Source: Bursaphelenchus xylophilus
Lineage: Eukaryota; Nematoda; Chromadorea; Rhabditida; Aphelenchoididae
Assembly (NCBI GenBank): GCA_904066235.2
Contig: CAJFCV020000004.1
Location: 2,728,001 to 2,792,000 of the forward strand
Length of the DNA: 64,000 bases
Direction of reading: 5' to 3'
Each line of letters opens with the position of its first letter. The first letter of the stretch is position 1. Below are positions 1-10,741 of this stretch, piece after piece. The translations under genes and the position numbers were made by a program. The notes under the pieces were generated by a model that was not told where the DNA came from, did no database searches, and saw only the letters and a program-made list of their open reading frames with translations.

Positions 1-237
1 AAAAACGTATCATTTTGCATCCGGAAAATAGCAAAAATGTGGCAAAATGCTTCCCTCTCAAAATGAAAAAACTTCGTTTTGTAGGACGCACGCCCTTTCC
101 CTCACATAAATTGCGGGGGCGCGTTTGAAATCGGAGTTTTTTCACTTGGAGAGGGAAGCATTTTTCCACATTTTTTGATGCTTTTCGGATGCAAAGTGGT
201 ACGTTCTTTGCCACTGCATCAGTTCCCCTATTGTAGT
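1..237. mobile_element. MITE family A, copy cut by window edge
   Basis: This is a foldback element whose two arms are inverted copies of each other. Family A has terminal inverted repeats resembling CAGTGGCGGACCTGATCC, followed by a conserved block ending in an AAAACGTACCATTTTGC-like sequence and a C-rich CCTCCCTCTCC motif. There is no coding capacity. Several copies are flanked by TA, so Tc1/mariner-type mobilisation is likely but not proven. The left end lies outside the window. Confidence 0.75.
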
Positions 238-397
238 GACTATAGACCATTCTTAAAACCTGATTTTGCTTATTCCTTCAGCTTCAGATTTCCAACCGCT
301 CTTTGCGATCAAGGCAGAAACAATAAATTGCAAGGCCTGTTTAGCGTTGAACGACTTCTTTTGCGCGAGGTAAGAAAATATAATCATTGTGCCTCTA

Positions 398-643
398 CAG
401 TGACGGACCTGATCCAGTGACAAAAAACGTTCCATTTTGCACCCGGGAAGTATCAAAAAATGTGGTAAAATGCCTCCATCTCGAACCTAAAAAATCCGCT
501 TTGAAGGGCTCCCTCACATAAAGAGCAGGCAGGCTTTTGAAATCGGGGTTTTTTCATTTGGAGGGGGAGGTATTTTGACACATTTTTTTTACTTCCCGGA
601 TACCAAATGGTACGTTTTTTGCCACTGGATCAGGTCCGCCACT
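398..643. mobile_element. MITE family A, full copy
   Basis: This complete palindromic copy runs from CAGTGACGGACC to GGTCCGCCACT. Both arms carry the TTTTGC and CCTCC blocks in opposite orientation. Confidence 0.8.
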
Positions 644-1788
644 ACAATTTCTGAAGCCAAATTTTTTCAGATACCCAACACAAGAACGATGTAAAAAGTT
701 GACTTGCAGTGCAAATCTGTTGTTGGTCCCATTTGAGGGGTTTTATGAGACGATTTTTGACGAGCTCAAGGCGACATTGCCAAATTTAGAAAGCCTTGAA
801 ATTATGGGAAAGGAAGTGCAATCTCATGAGCTGGTCTTGGAGAGCCTAGCCGTTACAGCTGGTTTGGATGCAGAAGTAAGTCAAAGTTATGTATTCCAGT
901 CGTAAATCGCAAGTGAAAAAACATGATTTTATCAGACTTTCCAGCCCAAGTCAACAACTTTTTTTACTTTTGTTGGGGTCCGTTTTTACAAGAGAAGTCT
1001 TGAAAGTTCGACGATAGTCTAAATTTAGGCGAAGTTTCATCAAAATTCAAACATAAACGCAAACGGTCCAGCCAATTAATTGGCGATTCTCACAAAAAAA
1101 AACTTTTTTGTCGGGGAAGAAATGGGGAATTTTTGAGGCGAGAGAGTACGTTTTTGCGCGTCTTTTCTCTGTCTTGTCTGTCATATCAAGACGAATTGTA
1201 AAAAACCGATAGCGAAGAGTCTATTCCGCTCATCGGACTCCTCAGTTTGAAGTGCGTGGCATTCGGCGCTCCTCCTATGTTATTATGTTGTTTCCTCACC
1301 ATGGTATCCTTGAAAAACACAAGATTCCACATGCAATAAACCATTTTTTCAGTTCAACGCCCAAACGGTCAAAATGATAATTTGGCATGTCCGGAATATC
1401 TGCGAGCTTTCCGAATACAAGACCACCTTATATGTCAAGGTTGGCGTCACAACTTCGGCGTGGAGAACGGCCATCAAAACGATGCTTGGTCTGGCCTTCG
1501 ACAATGTAAATATAAAGAATACGTATGAGATGGTCAAAATTCGGTTCCAACACAAGACCACCACAGTCGTTATTGACATATTCTACGCAACACCAGTGTC
1601 TTACGGTTATAATGATATCTAAGGGTGGTTGGAATAAACGGGTTTGTCTATCGGTCTGTCGGGAAAATAATCAGCGGTCTGTCACATCTAATATGTCGGC
1701 AATCGCCGTAAAAATTTATGCATATTTCCCTTTGCGAACAGCAACTTTATTAATCGAAATGCAGCGGAATAAGAGCAACACACCTTCT
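644..1788. other. No gene seen; repeats at the right part
   Basis: Short open frames occur here (for example around 700-905), but none has a recognisable domain, signal peptide or paired splice sites. A family C foldback fragment lies at about 1075-1256, and a family D terminus (CTGTCGGGAAAATAAT) lies near 1655. The rest is unassigned, AT-rich sequence. Confidence 0.5.
1075..1256. repeat. Family C foldback repeat, partial
   Basis: Family C is a palindromic repeat ending in GCACGTCAAACTGAG and its reverse complement CTCAGTTTGACGTGC. Its interior carries TACTCTCTCGCC, CCCCATTTCTTCCC and a TCTTCGCTATCGG motif. This copy keeps the interior and the right end. Confidence 0.7.
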
Positions 1789-2834
1789 CTAACTTGTCTG
1801 AGCTCTCAGACCTGTACATGGCGCCCATTGGTTGTGCGTAACGCAGTAGCAAGAGCACATTCCGTGGTTGCAGGTTCCTTTGAAGGTGTGCTTCATCTGA
1901 AACGAAAGCGTCCGGGTCGACGACAGTTCTGGTCAACACCGCAAATGTCGGCTCCCCGCAAGTATTGCCTGCCCGCGGAAAACTTCCAAAATATCGCAGT
2001 AATTTTTCCACCTCCACGTTGTTATCCTCAAGCGCGGGTTGCCCGCAAATGTCGGCTGCCCGCAAATGTCGGCAAATTTCCAAAGTATAATATCATAGTA
2101 ATTTTTCCACCTCCACCCTGTTACTCTCACAATCAGGTGTCGGTTGCCCGCAAATGTCGGCTGCCCGCAAATCTTCCAGGCTGCCCGCAAATGTCGACCC
2201 TGCCCGCAAATGTCCCAGGCTGCCCGCAAATGACGGTGCTGGCCGCAAATGTCGGCTGCCCGCAAAGTGGCTGCCCGCAAAAAATTTGCACGCAAAGCGG
2301 TTGCCCGCAAGTGTGCGCCCGCCGTCGGCAAACGCTCTACGAAGGCTCGACGGAGATCTTCAATATGTCCACCACTTCTTCTAATTTTGGCTATTACCAA
2401 CGCTACTTTTCATTACCCTGATGAAAAGTAACGTTGTTGTAAAATATAGAAGACCAAAATTTGCGGGAAAAAAGAAAGATCCGTAACTTTTATCGATATT
2501 ATTGATGTGAGGCCTGATCAATCTTTTACACCTACTAACTAAGCCTTCTCCTAGCCTCCTCATGCATACAACGACGAACCGACGCGATCCCTAAAACCGT
2601 TGACCCGAACTGTCGTCGACCCGAAAAGTCATAGCGCCAAAATGAAAATCAGTTATCAAACCAGTTTAAATTGCAATTCTTTGTACAGATCATTGAGTTT
2701 ATCTTACTCACCACAGATCGGTTATATCGGAGATTACACTCCGCCGTGCACATCCAATTCACGCACCAAGCGTCGGTCATCGGCGCGGCAAAAAGAAAAA
2801 CTCCAAGAATAAATAAGATGGTGGACTCCTTCAT
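1789..2834 (-). CDS. Secreted CS-alpha-beta defensin-like peptide A
   Basis: There are two exons, 2834-2712 and 1896-1789, with a phase-0 intron (GTGAGT donor, TTTCAG acceptor); the product is 76 residues. A 22-residue signal peptide ends in DA, and the mature chain starts WC. The cysteine spacing is C-x4-C-x3-C-x15-C-x4-C-x-C, the defensin CS-alpha-beta pattern, followed by two further cysteines, giving eight in total as in nematode ASABF-type peptides. The intron lies between the third and fourth cysteine, exactly as in the genes at 6672-7110 and 10193-10426, which supports exon 2 although no search could be run. The intron has swollen to about 800 bases with a minisatellite and a transposon fragment. 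An antimicrobial role is inferred from the fold and the neighbours. The target is unknown. Confidence 0.72.
1935..2330. repeat. Minisatellite of a TGCCCGCAAATGTCGG-like unit
   Basis: Units of roughly 16-18 bases containing CTGCCCGCAAATGTC are repeated irregularly and separated by two copies of a TAATTTTTCCACCTCCAC block. The long open frames here are by-products of the repeat. It lies in the intron of defensin-like gene A. Confidence 0.8.
2440..2632. mobile_element. Family E foldback fragment
   Basis: Family E carries the terminal sequence GACCCGAACTGTCGTCGACC followed by CGAAAAGTC, plus interior blocks AGCCTTCTCCTAGCCTCC and GATCCGTAACTTTTATC. Fuller copies lie at 19708-20180 and 21098-21582. 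This one is truncated at its left side. Confidence 0.65.
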
Positions 2835-3006
2835 GTTTCAAAATACGGTGCCTATTGACGAGTGAGCAAGATTTTTGCGAAATAAATCGTTTTATTGGCC
2901 TTTATTGAATTATCGGCCATTGCTTCATTGACAAATATTATCTTGATTTATTGAAAATTATTTTGATTATGCTACGTAAATGCAATTTAATTCTCTTGAA
3001 GTGAAC

Positions 3007-4060
3007 ATATAAGAGTGAAGACAGAAGATTTCGGAGGAAAATTTTGAAAATTTTTCGAATTCACTTTTTTTTCGATTTTGGAGTAAAAATTTTTTTTACT
3101 CCCAAAAATGCCAAAAAAAAGTAAACACGAAGTTTACTCCAAAATTTGAAAAAAATTTTGATTTTCGGGAGTAAACTGGGAGTTTACTCGCCGGGGCCGA
3201 GAAATCGAATGGCGGCGAGTAAATCTGGATTTTGCTCGCTTCCAATGCCGAATCCTGACTGGGAGCCTCCCAGTCAGGAATCCCGCGATTCCTGCAGTCA
3301 GGAATGTTTTTGACTGGGCGGCCTCCAAATCGACATCCCAGTCACCTGAGACGAAGAAACGGGGAGAAAAAACGAAGAGAGCGAGAGAAACGCGTGCTAT
3401 TTTGTGCTCTCTCTGCCTCTCTGCGCCCTCTCCTCGTTTCCCGCTCTTTCGCTCTCTCTCTCCTTTTTTTGCGCTCTCTCGCTCTTTCTCCCGAAAAAGA
3501 GAGAGAGAGCGCGAAACGGAAAGAAGGCGCTGAGAGGCAGAGACAGCACGAAATAGCGCGCGTTTCTCTCGTTCTCTTCGTTTTTTCTCCCTATTTCTTC
3601 GTCCTAGTCAACAGTTATTGACCCCTCACCCAGTCAAGAATCGCGGGATTCCTGAATGGACCACAGTCAGGAAGTTTTGACTGTACGAAGAGTCAGGAAC
3701 CCCGCGAATCCTGACTTGAGCCTCCCAGTCAGGATTCGGCAAAATTTTTCGAAAGTTAGGCGCGAATTACCAACGCAGATAAAAAAATTTTTTGCGCCCA
3801 GGGGTCAACTGTTCCCCGGGAGTAAACTCTGGATTTACTCGCCGGCACCTTCGGCGAGTAAATTCTGAGTTTACTCCAAAAAAAGGCGAAAAAAAAAGTA
3901 AACTCGGAATTCACTCCAAAAATGGAAATTTTGAAAGCTATTTCGATTCCTACTCGCCGACCCATAAAATTTCTCGATTTTTACTCTCTTTTTCAAAAAA
4001 AAGTGAATTCGAAAAATTTTCAAAATTTTCCTCCGAAATCTTCTGTCTTCACTCTTATAT
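3007..4060. mobile_element. 1.05 kb foldback element with long terminal inverted repeats
   Basis: The termini are inverted copies: ATATAAGAGTGAAGACAGAA at the left and its complement at 4041-4060. The arms continue through an AAAATTTTCGAATTCAC block. The core contains shorter internal palindromes built on CAGTCAGGAATCCCGCGATT and a GAGAGAGAGCGC purine tract. No open frame looks like a transposase, so it is non-autonomous. A piece of the core recurs in the intron of the gene at 6672-7110. Confidence 0.8.
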
Positions 4061-4199
4061 AATAGTATAATATTAGATAATTTTAGAGAGACGCAAAAAA
4101 CTTGTCGAATACTTTCGAAATTTTCAATGATTTCATTTTGGACTTTTTCAAATTTTCTGAAATTTTTAGTAATTCTGAGCAGACCTCCGACTTTCTTGT

Positions 4200-4316
4200 T
4201 TGTCTCATGGATACTTTCTGATACCTTCTATATGTCTCATGGATACTTTCTGATACCTTCTATATGTCTCATGGCTACTTTCTGATACCTTCAGTATGTC
4301 TCATGGATACTTTTTG
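4200..4316. repeat. Short tandem repeat, 32-base unit
   Basis: Three to four head-to-tail copies of a unit beginning TGTCTCATGGATACTTTCTG are seen, with few substitutions. Confidence 0.8.
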
Positions 4317-4365
4317 ACCCTCAAACTTAGTCCAATCCCATTGCCGCTACGACTTTTCGGATGAG

Positions 4366-4436
4366 GCTTTTTGCTACATTTTTTGATACTTCCGGGATGC
4401 AAAATTGTACGTTTTTTGCCACTGGATCAGTCCGTC
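4366..4436. mobile_element. MITE family A, half copy
   Basis: Only the right arm remains (TTTTGCTACATTTTTTGATA through the CACTGGATCAGTCCGTCAC terminus). Confidence 0.65.
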
Positions 4437-4694
4437 ACCGCACACATGCTAATCATCACAATATTACATGTTTTTTCTTCTATCTCCAATCGCATTATGA
4501 CTAATCAACACCAGCAACTCATTTATTTTTTCAATTTCAAAATTCATTTCGTCTGTTTTTATTTACTTTTCGAACAGGAAAAGCTGATTAACTTGGGCAA
4601 TAAAAATCGAAATGAACAAGGATTGTCCCGTTGGTGATAAGTTTAAAAAGAGGCAATTTTGTATTAAAAACCGCAAAAGAACAATTGGAAAATC

Positions 4695-5401
4695 ATGCGT
4701 TTCGTCGCTTTCGTCTTGTTTTTGATTGTGGTTTTGGTAAATGTTGCGGTTCAACCGGTTCAGGGAAACCCAGGTGAGTTTATTGTGGAAATAAAAGAGT
4801 CTCGGATGATAATTTTCGAATTATATAATTTCCTTTCCCAATTCTGACACTTCATTGGACAAAACTGAAAAGTGGGCGGGAAACATTTCTCTACTATTTC
4901 GGATTGCCGCACGTCAAACTGTGGAGTCCAATGACCGAAATAGGCTCTTCGCTATCGGCTTTTTACACTTCCTCTTGACTGCACAGAGAAGACAGAGAAA
5001 AGACACACAAAAACCTGATCTCTCGCCTGAAAAAATCCCCATTTCATCGCTGACAGACAGTTGTTTTTTTGGCGAATTGCCGGTCCATTCATCGGACAAT
5101 TTTAGCGTATCTCAGTTTGACGTTGCGCGCGAAAGTTGGAGCTCCCGAAAAGATGCATTCCACTTTTAACGCCTCGACCTAATAAATAGGCTGTGCAGAA
5201 AGCATTGATCAATACCTGAGCGTTCAACTAACATAAAAAGTTTAGCCTTATGAAAATAAAGAAATTTTCTTTCCCGACCTTATATTTTTAGTGACTAAGG
5301 CCAAGGCACCTTGTGATCCAGTCTATTGTAAAAAGGAATGCAAGAAGAGAAAGTTCGCTTCTGGAGTGTGCTATAACAATGAGTGCATCTGTGTCAACTA
5401 A
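4695..5401 (+). CDS. Secreted CS-alpha-beta defensin-like peptide C
   Basis: There are two exons, 4695-4773 and 5292-5401, giving 62 residues with a phase-1 intron. Exon 1 encodes only a signal peptide and the start of a short spacer, so the intron position differs from genes A, B and F. The mature part is strongly basic around the third cysteine and has spacing C-x4-C-x3-C-x10-C-x4-C-x-C, an excellent match to the arthropod defensin/scorpion-peptide type of CS-alpha-beta fold. A TTTAAAAAG motif lies about 45 bases before the ATG, and an AATAAA lies near 5439. The intron holds a family C transposon. A secreted antimicrobial role is likely. A neurotoxin-like role cannot be excluded by sequence alone. 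Confidence 0.82.
4905..5135. mobile_element. Family C foldback element in an intron
   Basis: Both ends are present (GCACGTCAAACTG at the left, CAGTTTGACGT at the right), inserted in the intron of the peptide gene at 4695-5401. Confidence 0.75.
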
Positions 5402-5558
5402 CCTTCGTTTTTAACACTATAAAGTTACGATTACAGAAAAATAAAAGGGATTATATTTATTGGTATTGTATAATGTTATGTATGTAGTATGATCGCAGGT
5501 AGATGAAACATTTTATTTATTGATGTATAGCAAGGTTATGTGAATCAAAGAACAAACT

Positions 5559-5735
5559 TTATTGCTTTTCGCGGCATCGGCACACGGGATACGGTGGATC
5601 CGAGCAATAGGGCTCCAAGTTGGCCAGAAATGTGCAGAACTCCAGGCAGTCCTTCATGTTACATCTGGCATTCACCACGGTGGTAGCGATGACCATTGAG
5701 AGCAAGAAAATTGCAAGGAGCTTCAAGGAAGTCAT
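5559..5735 (-). CDS. Secreted CS-alpha-beta defensin-like peptide D
   Basis: This single-exon gene encodes 58 residues. A hydrophobic signal peptide (about residues 4-23, ending VNA) precedes a short mature chain with spacing C-x4-C-x3-C-x9-C-x7-C-x-C. The x9 and x-C features are those of insect-type defensins. The mature region is acidic to neutral rather than strongly basic, unlike peptide C, with which it converges tail to tail across about 160 bases. The start was chosen because it gives a full signal peptide and no upstream in-frame ATG precedes it. Confidence 0.8.
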   Translation of the reverse strand: MTSLKLLAIFLLSMVIATTVVNARCNMKDCLEFCTFLANLEPYCSDPPYPVCRCREKQ

Positions 5736-6111
5736 TCTTTGATAAAGCGAAAAGACAATTGATACTTTAATAATCGGAAATAAATGGAAATTATATTGGC
5801 TCGTTCGAATTTAAAGCAGGGAATTATACAGCTGCCGGGAGATAATTATGGAGGCTAATTGAAGTTTATATGAATGTATTTTTGTGGGAGACATTGATGA
5901 GTAATATGCTTTTGTTTAATGGTAATCCGAAGCGAGTAATCAACGGGTATTTTGAAGGGTAGTTTTTATACAGTTTTAATCTGGCAATAAAAAGACTATG
6001 TTTGCTGGATCCTCTGGACATTGAACTGAATTATTCAATGTACGGAGACAAGGTGAAACTATAACGAGCCATTTCGCAAATCAAAAGAGTTCAACGGACA
6101 CCAAAATATCA
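5736..6111. other. Intergenic, no gene seen
   Basis: This AT-rich stretch between peptide genes D and B presumably holds the upstream region of D. I see no domain-bearing frame and no clear repeat. Confidence 0.5.
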
Positions 6112-6262
6112 GCCTGTCGGGAAAATAATGTACACAGTGTCGCTGCACCGATATGATCGCTGAAATCAAAAGCAACTGTTTTGGCCGCGACACAATTCAT
6201 TTTCTCGACGGCCATGCGATTTTGGATGCGACAGAGCGCTCATTATTTTCCCGACTGATTGA
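6112..6262. mobile_element. Family D palindromic repeat
   Basis: Family D is a short foldback starting CTGTCGGGAAAATAATG and ending in a complement such as CATTATTTTCCCGAC. It has an interior GCGACACAATTCATTTTC block. This copy has both ends. Confidence 0.7.
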
Positions 6263-6389
6263 TAAACCTCTACAGAATTTGGATCCACAATAAATTTTCA
6301 GGTAGTACAAAGGCCATTAAAAAACTTTATTTTGAATTTGCATCTAGCTTGATAAAAATCACGATAAGCCCAATCAAGCTGTCGCCACG

Positions 6390-6612
6390 TTAAACTGAGA
6401 TAAGATAAAACGATCCGGGGAATGGACTGGCAATTTGCCAAAAAAGGACGCGAAAAAATCCTTTTGTCAGTGAAGAAATGGGGAACTTTTGGGGCCAGAG
6501 AGTACGTTTTGTGCTTCTTTTCTCTGTCTTCTCTGTGAAATCAAGACGAAGTGTAAAAAATCGATAGCGAAGGGTCTATTTTGGTCACCGGACTCTTCAG
6601 TTTGACGTGCGT
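6390..6612. mobile_element. Family C foldback element
   Basis: It runs from a degenerate left end (CACGTTAAACTGAG) to the intact right end (CAGTTTGACGTGC), just downstream of peptide gene B. Confidence 0.75.
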
Positions 6613-6671
6613 CGTTCTTTTTATTTGCCATCAACATTAACTTCAAATTTTATTTCTTTGAATTCAATTTT

Positions 6672-7110
6672 TTAGTTTCCAGGCAAAGCCTCATAGTGTT
6701 TGCAAATACAATGCCCCTTCTCACAGTCGCCAATTGTCCTTCCATGCTGCAAAAATCAAGATATAAGGCGTGTGCGTTAGTAATTCGCGCCGAACTTTCT
6801 CTCTTTTTCGAGAGAGAGAGAGAGCGAGAGAGGCAGAGAGAGCACGAAATAGCGCGCGTTTCTCTCGCTCTCTTCGTTTTTTCTCCCCATTTCTTCGTCC
6901 CAGTCAAGATTCGGCAAAATTTTTCGAAAGTTCGGCGCGAATTACTAGCGCACATGCTTTATATCCCAAAAAATCGAGTCCAAAAAGTCGTACCCTCATA
7001 ATTGCTTTCCCTGCGCACCACCAATTGCATGCTGGCTGTGCGCACCATGCATCCACATTGGCAGAAAAACAGAAGATTAACAAAGACGACAAAAAGATGG
7101 AGAAGTTCAT
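6672..7110 (-). CDS. Secreted CS-alpha-beta defensin-like peptide B
   Basis: There are two exons, 7110-6994 and 6746-6672, with a phase-0 intron and 63 residues. The signal peptide ends in VDA, and the mature chain begins WC like peptide A. The spacing is C-x4-C-x3-C-x13-C-x4-C-x-C. The intron lies between the third and fourth cysteine and contains a GAGAGAGA tract plus a piece shared with the core of the 3007-4060 element. A TATA-like ATATAAAT lies at 7145-7152, 35 bases before the ATG. The donor GTACGA is non-ideal but gives the only frame that joins the two cysteine-rich halves. Confidence 0.75.
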
Positions 7111-7144
7111 AATGTTGTCTGTGGAGTTTTGAAAAAATGGATCA

Positions 7145-7152
7145 ATTTATAT
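7145..7152 (-). promoter_or_regulatory. TATA box of peptide gene B
   Basis: ATATAAAT on the minus strand, 35 bases upstream of the start codon. Comparable boxes precede genes G, H and K at 32-39 bases. Confidence 0.5.
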
Positions 7153-7299
7153 TCCACATAAAAGTTATGTTTAATATGTTATTGCATTGATGATAGCGTA
7201 ATCGAATTTTGCATTAATTCGACTGTTCTTGAACGTGTGTTTTTATCAAGTCAAAAAGAACAAGAATCAAAGAAAATGTTGTATCTGCCACGCTCAAAG

Positions 7300-8060
7300 G
7301 TTTGTCAAAATTTTGTGATTGACAAACCAGACCTTAATATATCTTGATATATTACAAATCCTACATATGAGTAGGGTATTCCCGGGTTATTGAAGTCAAT
7401 CCACCTCAATGCACCATTGTGAGCATGGACGATCCCACGCAACCTATCAATCAGGTCAAGTATAAGACGCCAAATGGACCCTTGTACACAGAACCGTCGA
7501 ATCGCAAAACAATTCCAAAACAACCGTCTATTGCATAGACGGAACTGAGATCGAAGGGGTCCCTGGTTACGACAACAACTTTTCTCTGCGCGCGACTACA
7601 GAGAAAAGTCTGAGAAAGGCCAGATGACAGATAAAAGTGATACCAGCGATTATAGGAGCACGGCTTCGCAAACTCATCATTTAATAAATATGTTGAGACA
7701 GTGGTAGCGGCCGGACGCGTTTTTTTTCTAGATTTTTCCATTTTTGTCGTAACTTTAGTTTGTCGCAAGAGTAAGGCACGCCTCTCTCTCTCTTATCACT
7801 CAGACCGTACGCAAGGGCGGTCACTTTTGAGTCTCTCTTCCAGTTTGAATGAGGCCATATTTTGTGTGTAGATGGAATAAATTGTAATTGAAATACTTGG
7901 AGGATATCCATTACTGGTAGCAGCGAGTGTAACGTGGGGTTAGGCTTCCTGTGGTGCACAATACTTGCCGGTACGTATGGTAGGCTTAGTCTTTCTGACT
8001 GACCCTGCCGTGCCTTGCGGTATTCGGCATTTGATATGTACAGTCTAATGCCCAAAGACT
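7300..8060. other. No gene assigned; possible remnant of a retroelement 5' region
   Basis: I see no supported gene. An AATAAA near 7874 is followed at about 7914 by TGGTAGCAGCGAG, which resembles the primer-binding context of an LTR element, and the decayed coding region at 8118-9150 follows. No second LTR was recognised, so this is only a suggestion. Confidence 0.25.
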
Positions 8061-8117
8061 CATCGACCTCACATTACTGCGAATTATTGTTCTAAAGTTA
8101 AGGTTTCTCGCTTAGTA

Positions 8118-9150
8118 ATGTTTTTGGATGGACAGGACCGCCGATTTTTCAAGCAGTTGGACCATGCCGTGATCACCGCCGAAGTCATCTTCCTACCGAT
8201 TCGGGCTTTCCTGGGAAAGCTCTTGAGGGAAGGAAGTAGCGATTGGCACGTTGATATAGATGGGACACGATATAGTTGGAAAGAACATCATTTCTTATCG
8301 AACGCGACTATAGCACCTGAGGAACGGCCAACCGATCATCGCAGTTGTTGCTCAAGGAGGCGCCGGCAGCACAGAATACGGAAGTGGTCTTCAGAGAGAC
8401 AGAACTGAGAACCCCAATGGTGTGGCTGATTCAAACTAACCTCGAAGAGTACGTCGACCTACAACTTCACTAAAAGCTTGAAGAAGTAATTCAAAGCATT
8501 GAAGCATGGATAGCATCGGAGCGGGAACCTGGAGCGGATGAACTCATGGAGGTGGAACAAGCCGAACGGAAAGAGCAGAACCTCCCGTAAAAATGAAGCC
8601 CAAGCCCAAGAAGCCGAACAGCAACACCAACAGGAGCAGCGCGATATCAATGGCCCTCCAGCCCCAGCAAAGAAGAGTCGACGGAAGGAACAGGATGATG
8701 TTCCGCGAGCAAGCCGCAGCGAAGTTTCTGCACGTATTGTTCGAAGAAATGTCCAACAGCGCCGCGAGACTCCTGAACGCCCTTCGAGAGTATGATTTCT
8801 GTTGCCTTCTATTATCCTAAGACGTCAGCCGAAAGGCAACTTCAGAGGTCAGCAGAAGCCTTATATAGTAACACACCTTGGGGGGTTTTCGGTCGTAAGG
8901 AGCACAGTTTTGATCCACAACGCAGATCTGGATCCCCAAAGTTATCAAGTCGAAGGCCTTCCCGTCGTAAGGGCAACAGCCATTCGGGTCACCATCCTCT
9001 ACACCCCTAGCGTAAGCACCATCCTCGGCACCGTCGTTTCTTTTTGCTCAAAATCACATCACGGTGACCGAACAAGAAGGCTTTCTATGTGCTTTCTAAC
9101 CGCCAACCAGCCATTCACAGGCACGCCTCTTCTGCAGAAGGCCAACCTTT
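8118..9150 (+). pseudogene. Decayed coding region, possibly a retroelement Gag remnant
   Basis: Base composition and codon-like texture suggest former coding sequence. One frame begins MFLDGQDRRFFKQLDH and is followed by Glu/Gln-rich then Arg-rich stretches in shifting frames, interrupted by several stops and frameshifts. I recognise no protease, reverse transcriptase or zinc knuckle with certainty. The Gag reading rests on the charged, Gln-rich character and the possible primer-binding site upstream. It could equally be a dead host gene. Confidence 0.3.
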
Positions 9151-10192
9151 GATCTGATTCCAAGCCGAACTTCCAGGTTGGGTCGCGCAGTTCACTGGAG
9201 ACGCCCCCGCATTATACGGACTCAACCCAAGAGCGATCAATCGTTTTATGGTTTACCACGTAAGGGCCCAGTGAGACCTGGCACTCGCCAGACCCGTCTG
9301 GAAATGATAAGGGACATAATTAACTTTCGAGAAAAGAAAAACAAATTGTAAAGGAGTAGGATAGGTGGGATTACAATTTTTTCTCCTCGGAGAGCGGTCG
9401 GTTTTTCCTGTCCACCCATGCCGTCGCGGGCACGAAAGGCTTTGCCCTGGGACTGTAGCCATCGATCGTATTGCAGTTCGTACAGTCAATGTTGATCAAT
9501 TCGAAGCGAGAGGAAATTGGAGCAGTGCGAGAAATCGCTGGAAAAAGGAAACGGTGGAAGCTAATCTCGGGATATCTATGTACCGTTCAGTTCTGGTAGT
9601 GATGCAATTGGAATGGACACCTCCTACACACACCCGCTCGGACGCCCCATGATAAGAAGGACCAAAGCGCTATAGCCAGCGATGGAAGGATGTTGCATTG
9701 AATGGACAATAGAAACCCTACTGATTCACTCCATGATTTTTACATGTGATTAGTTAAATAAATTAAATTGAATAGGGTAGGCACCCCCACTGTGTCCACG
9801 ATCCTTCCAAGATATCATATCTATGGTGATGTTTCTTTTGTTATTGTAAGCAATAAACTTGTAATTATAAACACTTCTGACATGACTTAGAAGGGCAACT
9901 TTTAAGGTCTGTAGAACTCAACTTTGACCTTCTTTCTTGTACACTGCACGACGAAAATTCTATGCACTTTATGAAAACGATAAAATGGCTGCAGTTCTTT
10001 CGGCGACGTGCATTGCGTAAAAGTCAGGGTGCGAGCGACAGCCCGAGAAAGCCTATTGCAAACTGAAATTTTGTTTTCGCACAAAATCACTCCACCGACT
10101 TTACCAACGGACTAGCAGTTGGTAAAACCAAAAAGTTCACTCGTTTATTTCCAAACTTCAAACTTTCATCATAAGTCTTTTCTTTCGCCTTT
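9151..10192. other. Intergenic, no gene seen
   Basis: Open frames here are short and lack signals. Near 9960 is the recurrent motif ATGCACTTTATGAAAACG, which also appears at about 17030, 22130 and 25340 and marks a dispersed repeat whose limits I could not define. Confidence 0.4.
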
Positions 10193-10426
10193 CTACTTTT
10201 TCGGTTGGGTCTCGTATGCGCTGCACACGCATTTACCATACACACAATCTCCAAATGATGTTATTCCTCTCTGCAACATAACCTTTGTTCAAGTTTTTGC
10301 CGGACATACCTTCAGAGCGGTCTTGCTTTTGCAATACACGGTGCATGCGGCCTTGATGCAGAAGGCGTCGTTGCTGGAGACGCAACAGAGGACAAACAGT
10401 AGCGATAGAATAATAGAGAACTTCAT
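10193..10426 (-). CDS. Secreted CS-alpha-beta defensin-like peptide F
   Basis: There are two exons, 10426-10310 and 10270-10193, joined in phase 0 across a 39-base intron (GTATGT donor, GTTGCAG acceptor); 64 residues. The signal peptide ends in NDA, and the mature chain begins FC. The spacing is C-x4-C-x3-C-x14-C-x4-C-x-C and the chain is basic. The intron position matches genes A and B. An upstream in-frame ATG at 10510 would disrupt the signal peptide, so the ATG at 10426 is preferred. Confidence 0.82.
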
Positions 10427-10611
10427 TTTGATAAAGAATATTACACTGCATTCACTTTTATGGCGTTTTTCGAATAGACATCGCGTCAAAACGATCACAT
10501 TTGCATGCACTTCATAAAAAAGAGTATTACTGGGGATTTTATTGGTTAAAAAAGTTTAATAAAAAGATGATTGAAAGGGCGCTTTACATGAACTCACATC
10601 AATAATACTTA

Positions 10612-10700
10612 CAGGGGAAGTACCCCAAGTGCGACGAATATATTTTGATGAAACTTGGCACAAATTTAGAATAATTCCCATTGAAGTGTTTATTTTGCAG
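10612..10700. repeat. Family B terminal fragment
   Basis: Family B ends in GGGAAGTACCCCAAGTGCGA followed by CGCTCAGATTTT. This piece has one end only. Complete copies lie at 12700-13143 and 33379-33812. Confidence 0.7.
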
Positions 10701-10741
10701 AAAAGAATAGATTTCTTTCAACCAGAAGTAATAAAAATCAA

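Noticed and set aside
3304..3621. Plus-strand frame of 105 codons rich in Arg, Ser and Leu
   Set aside because: It lies in the GAGAGA/CTCTCT palindromic core of a transposon.
8459..8820. Several overlapping 60-85 codon frames as separate small genes
   Set aside because: They are frame fragments of one decayed coding region with repeated shifts.
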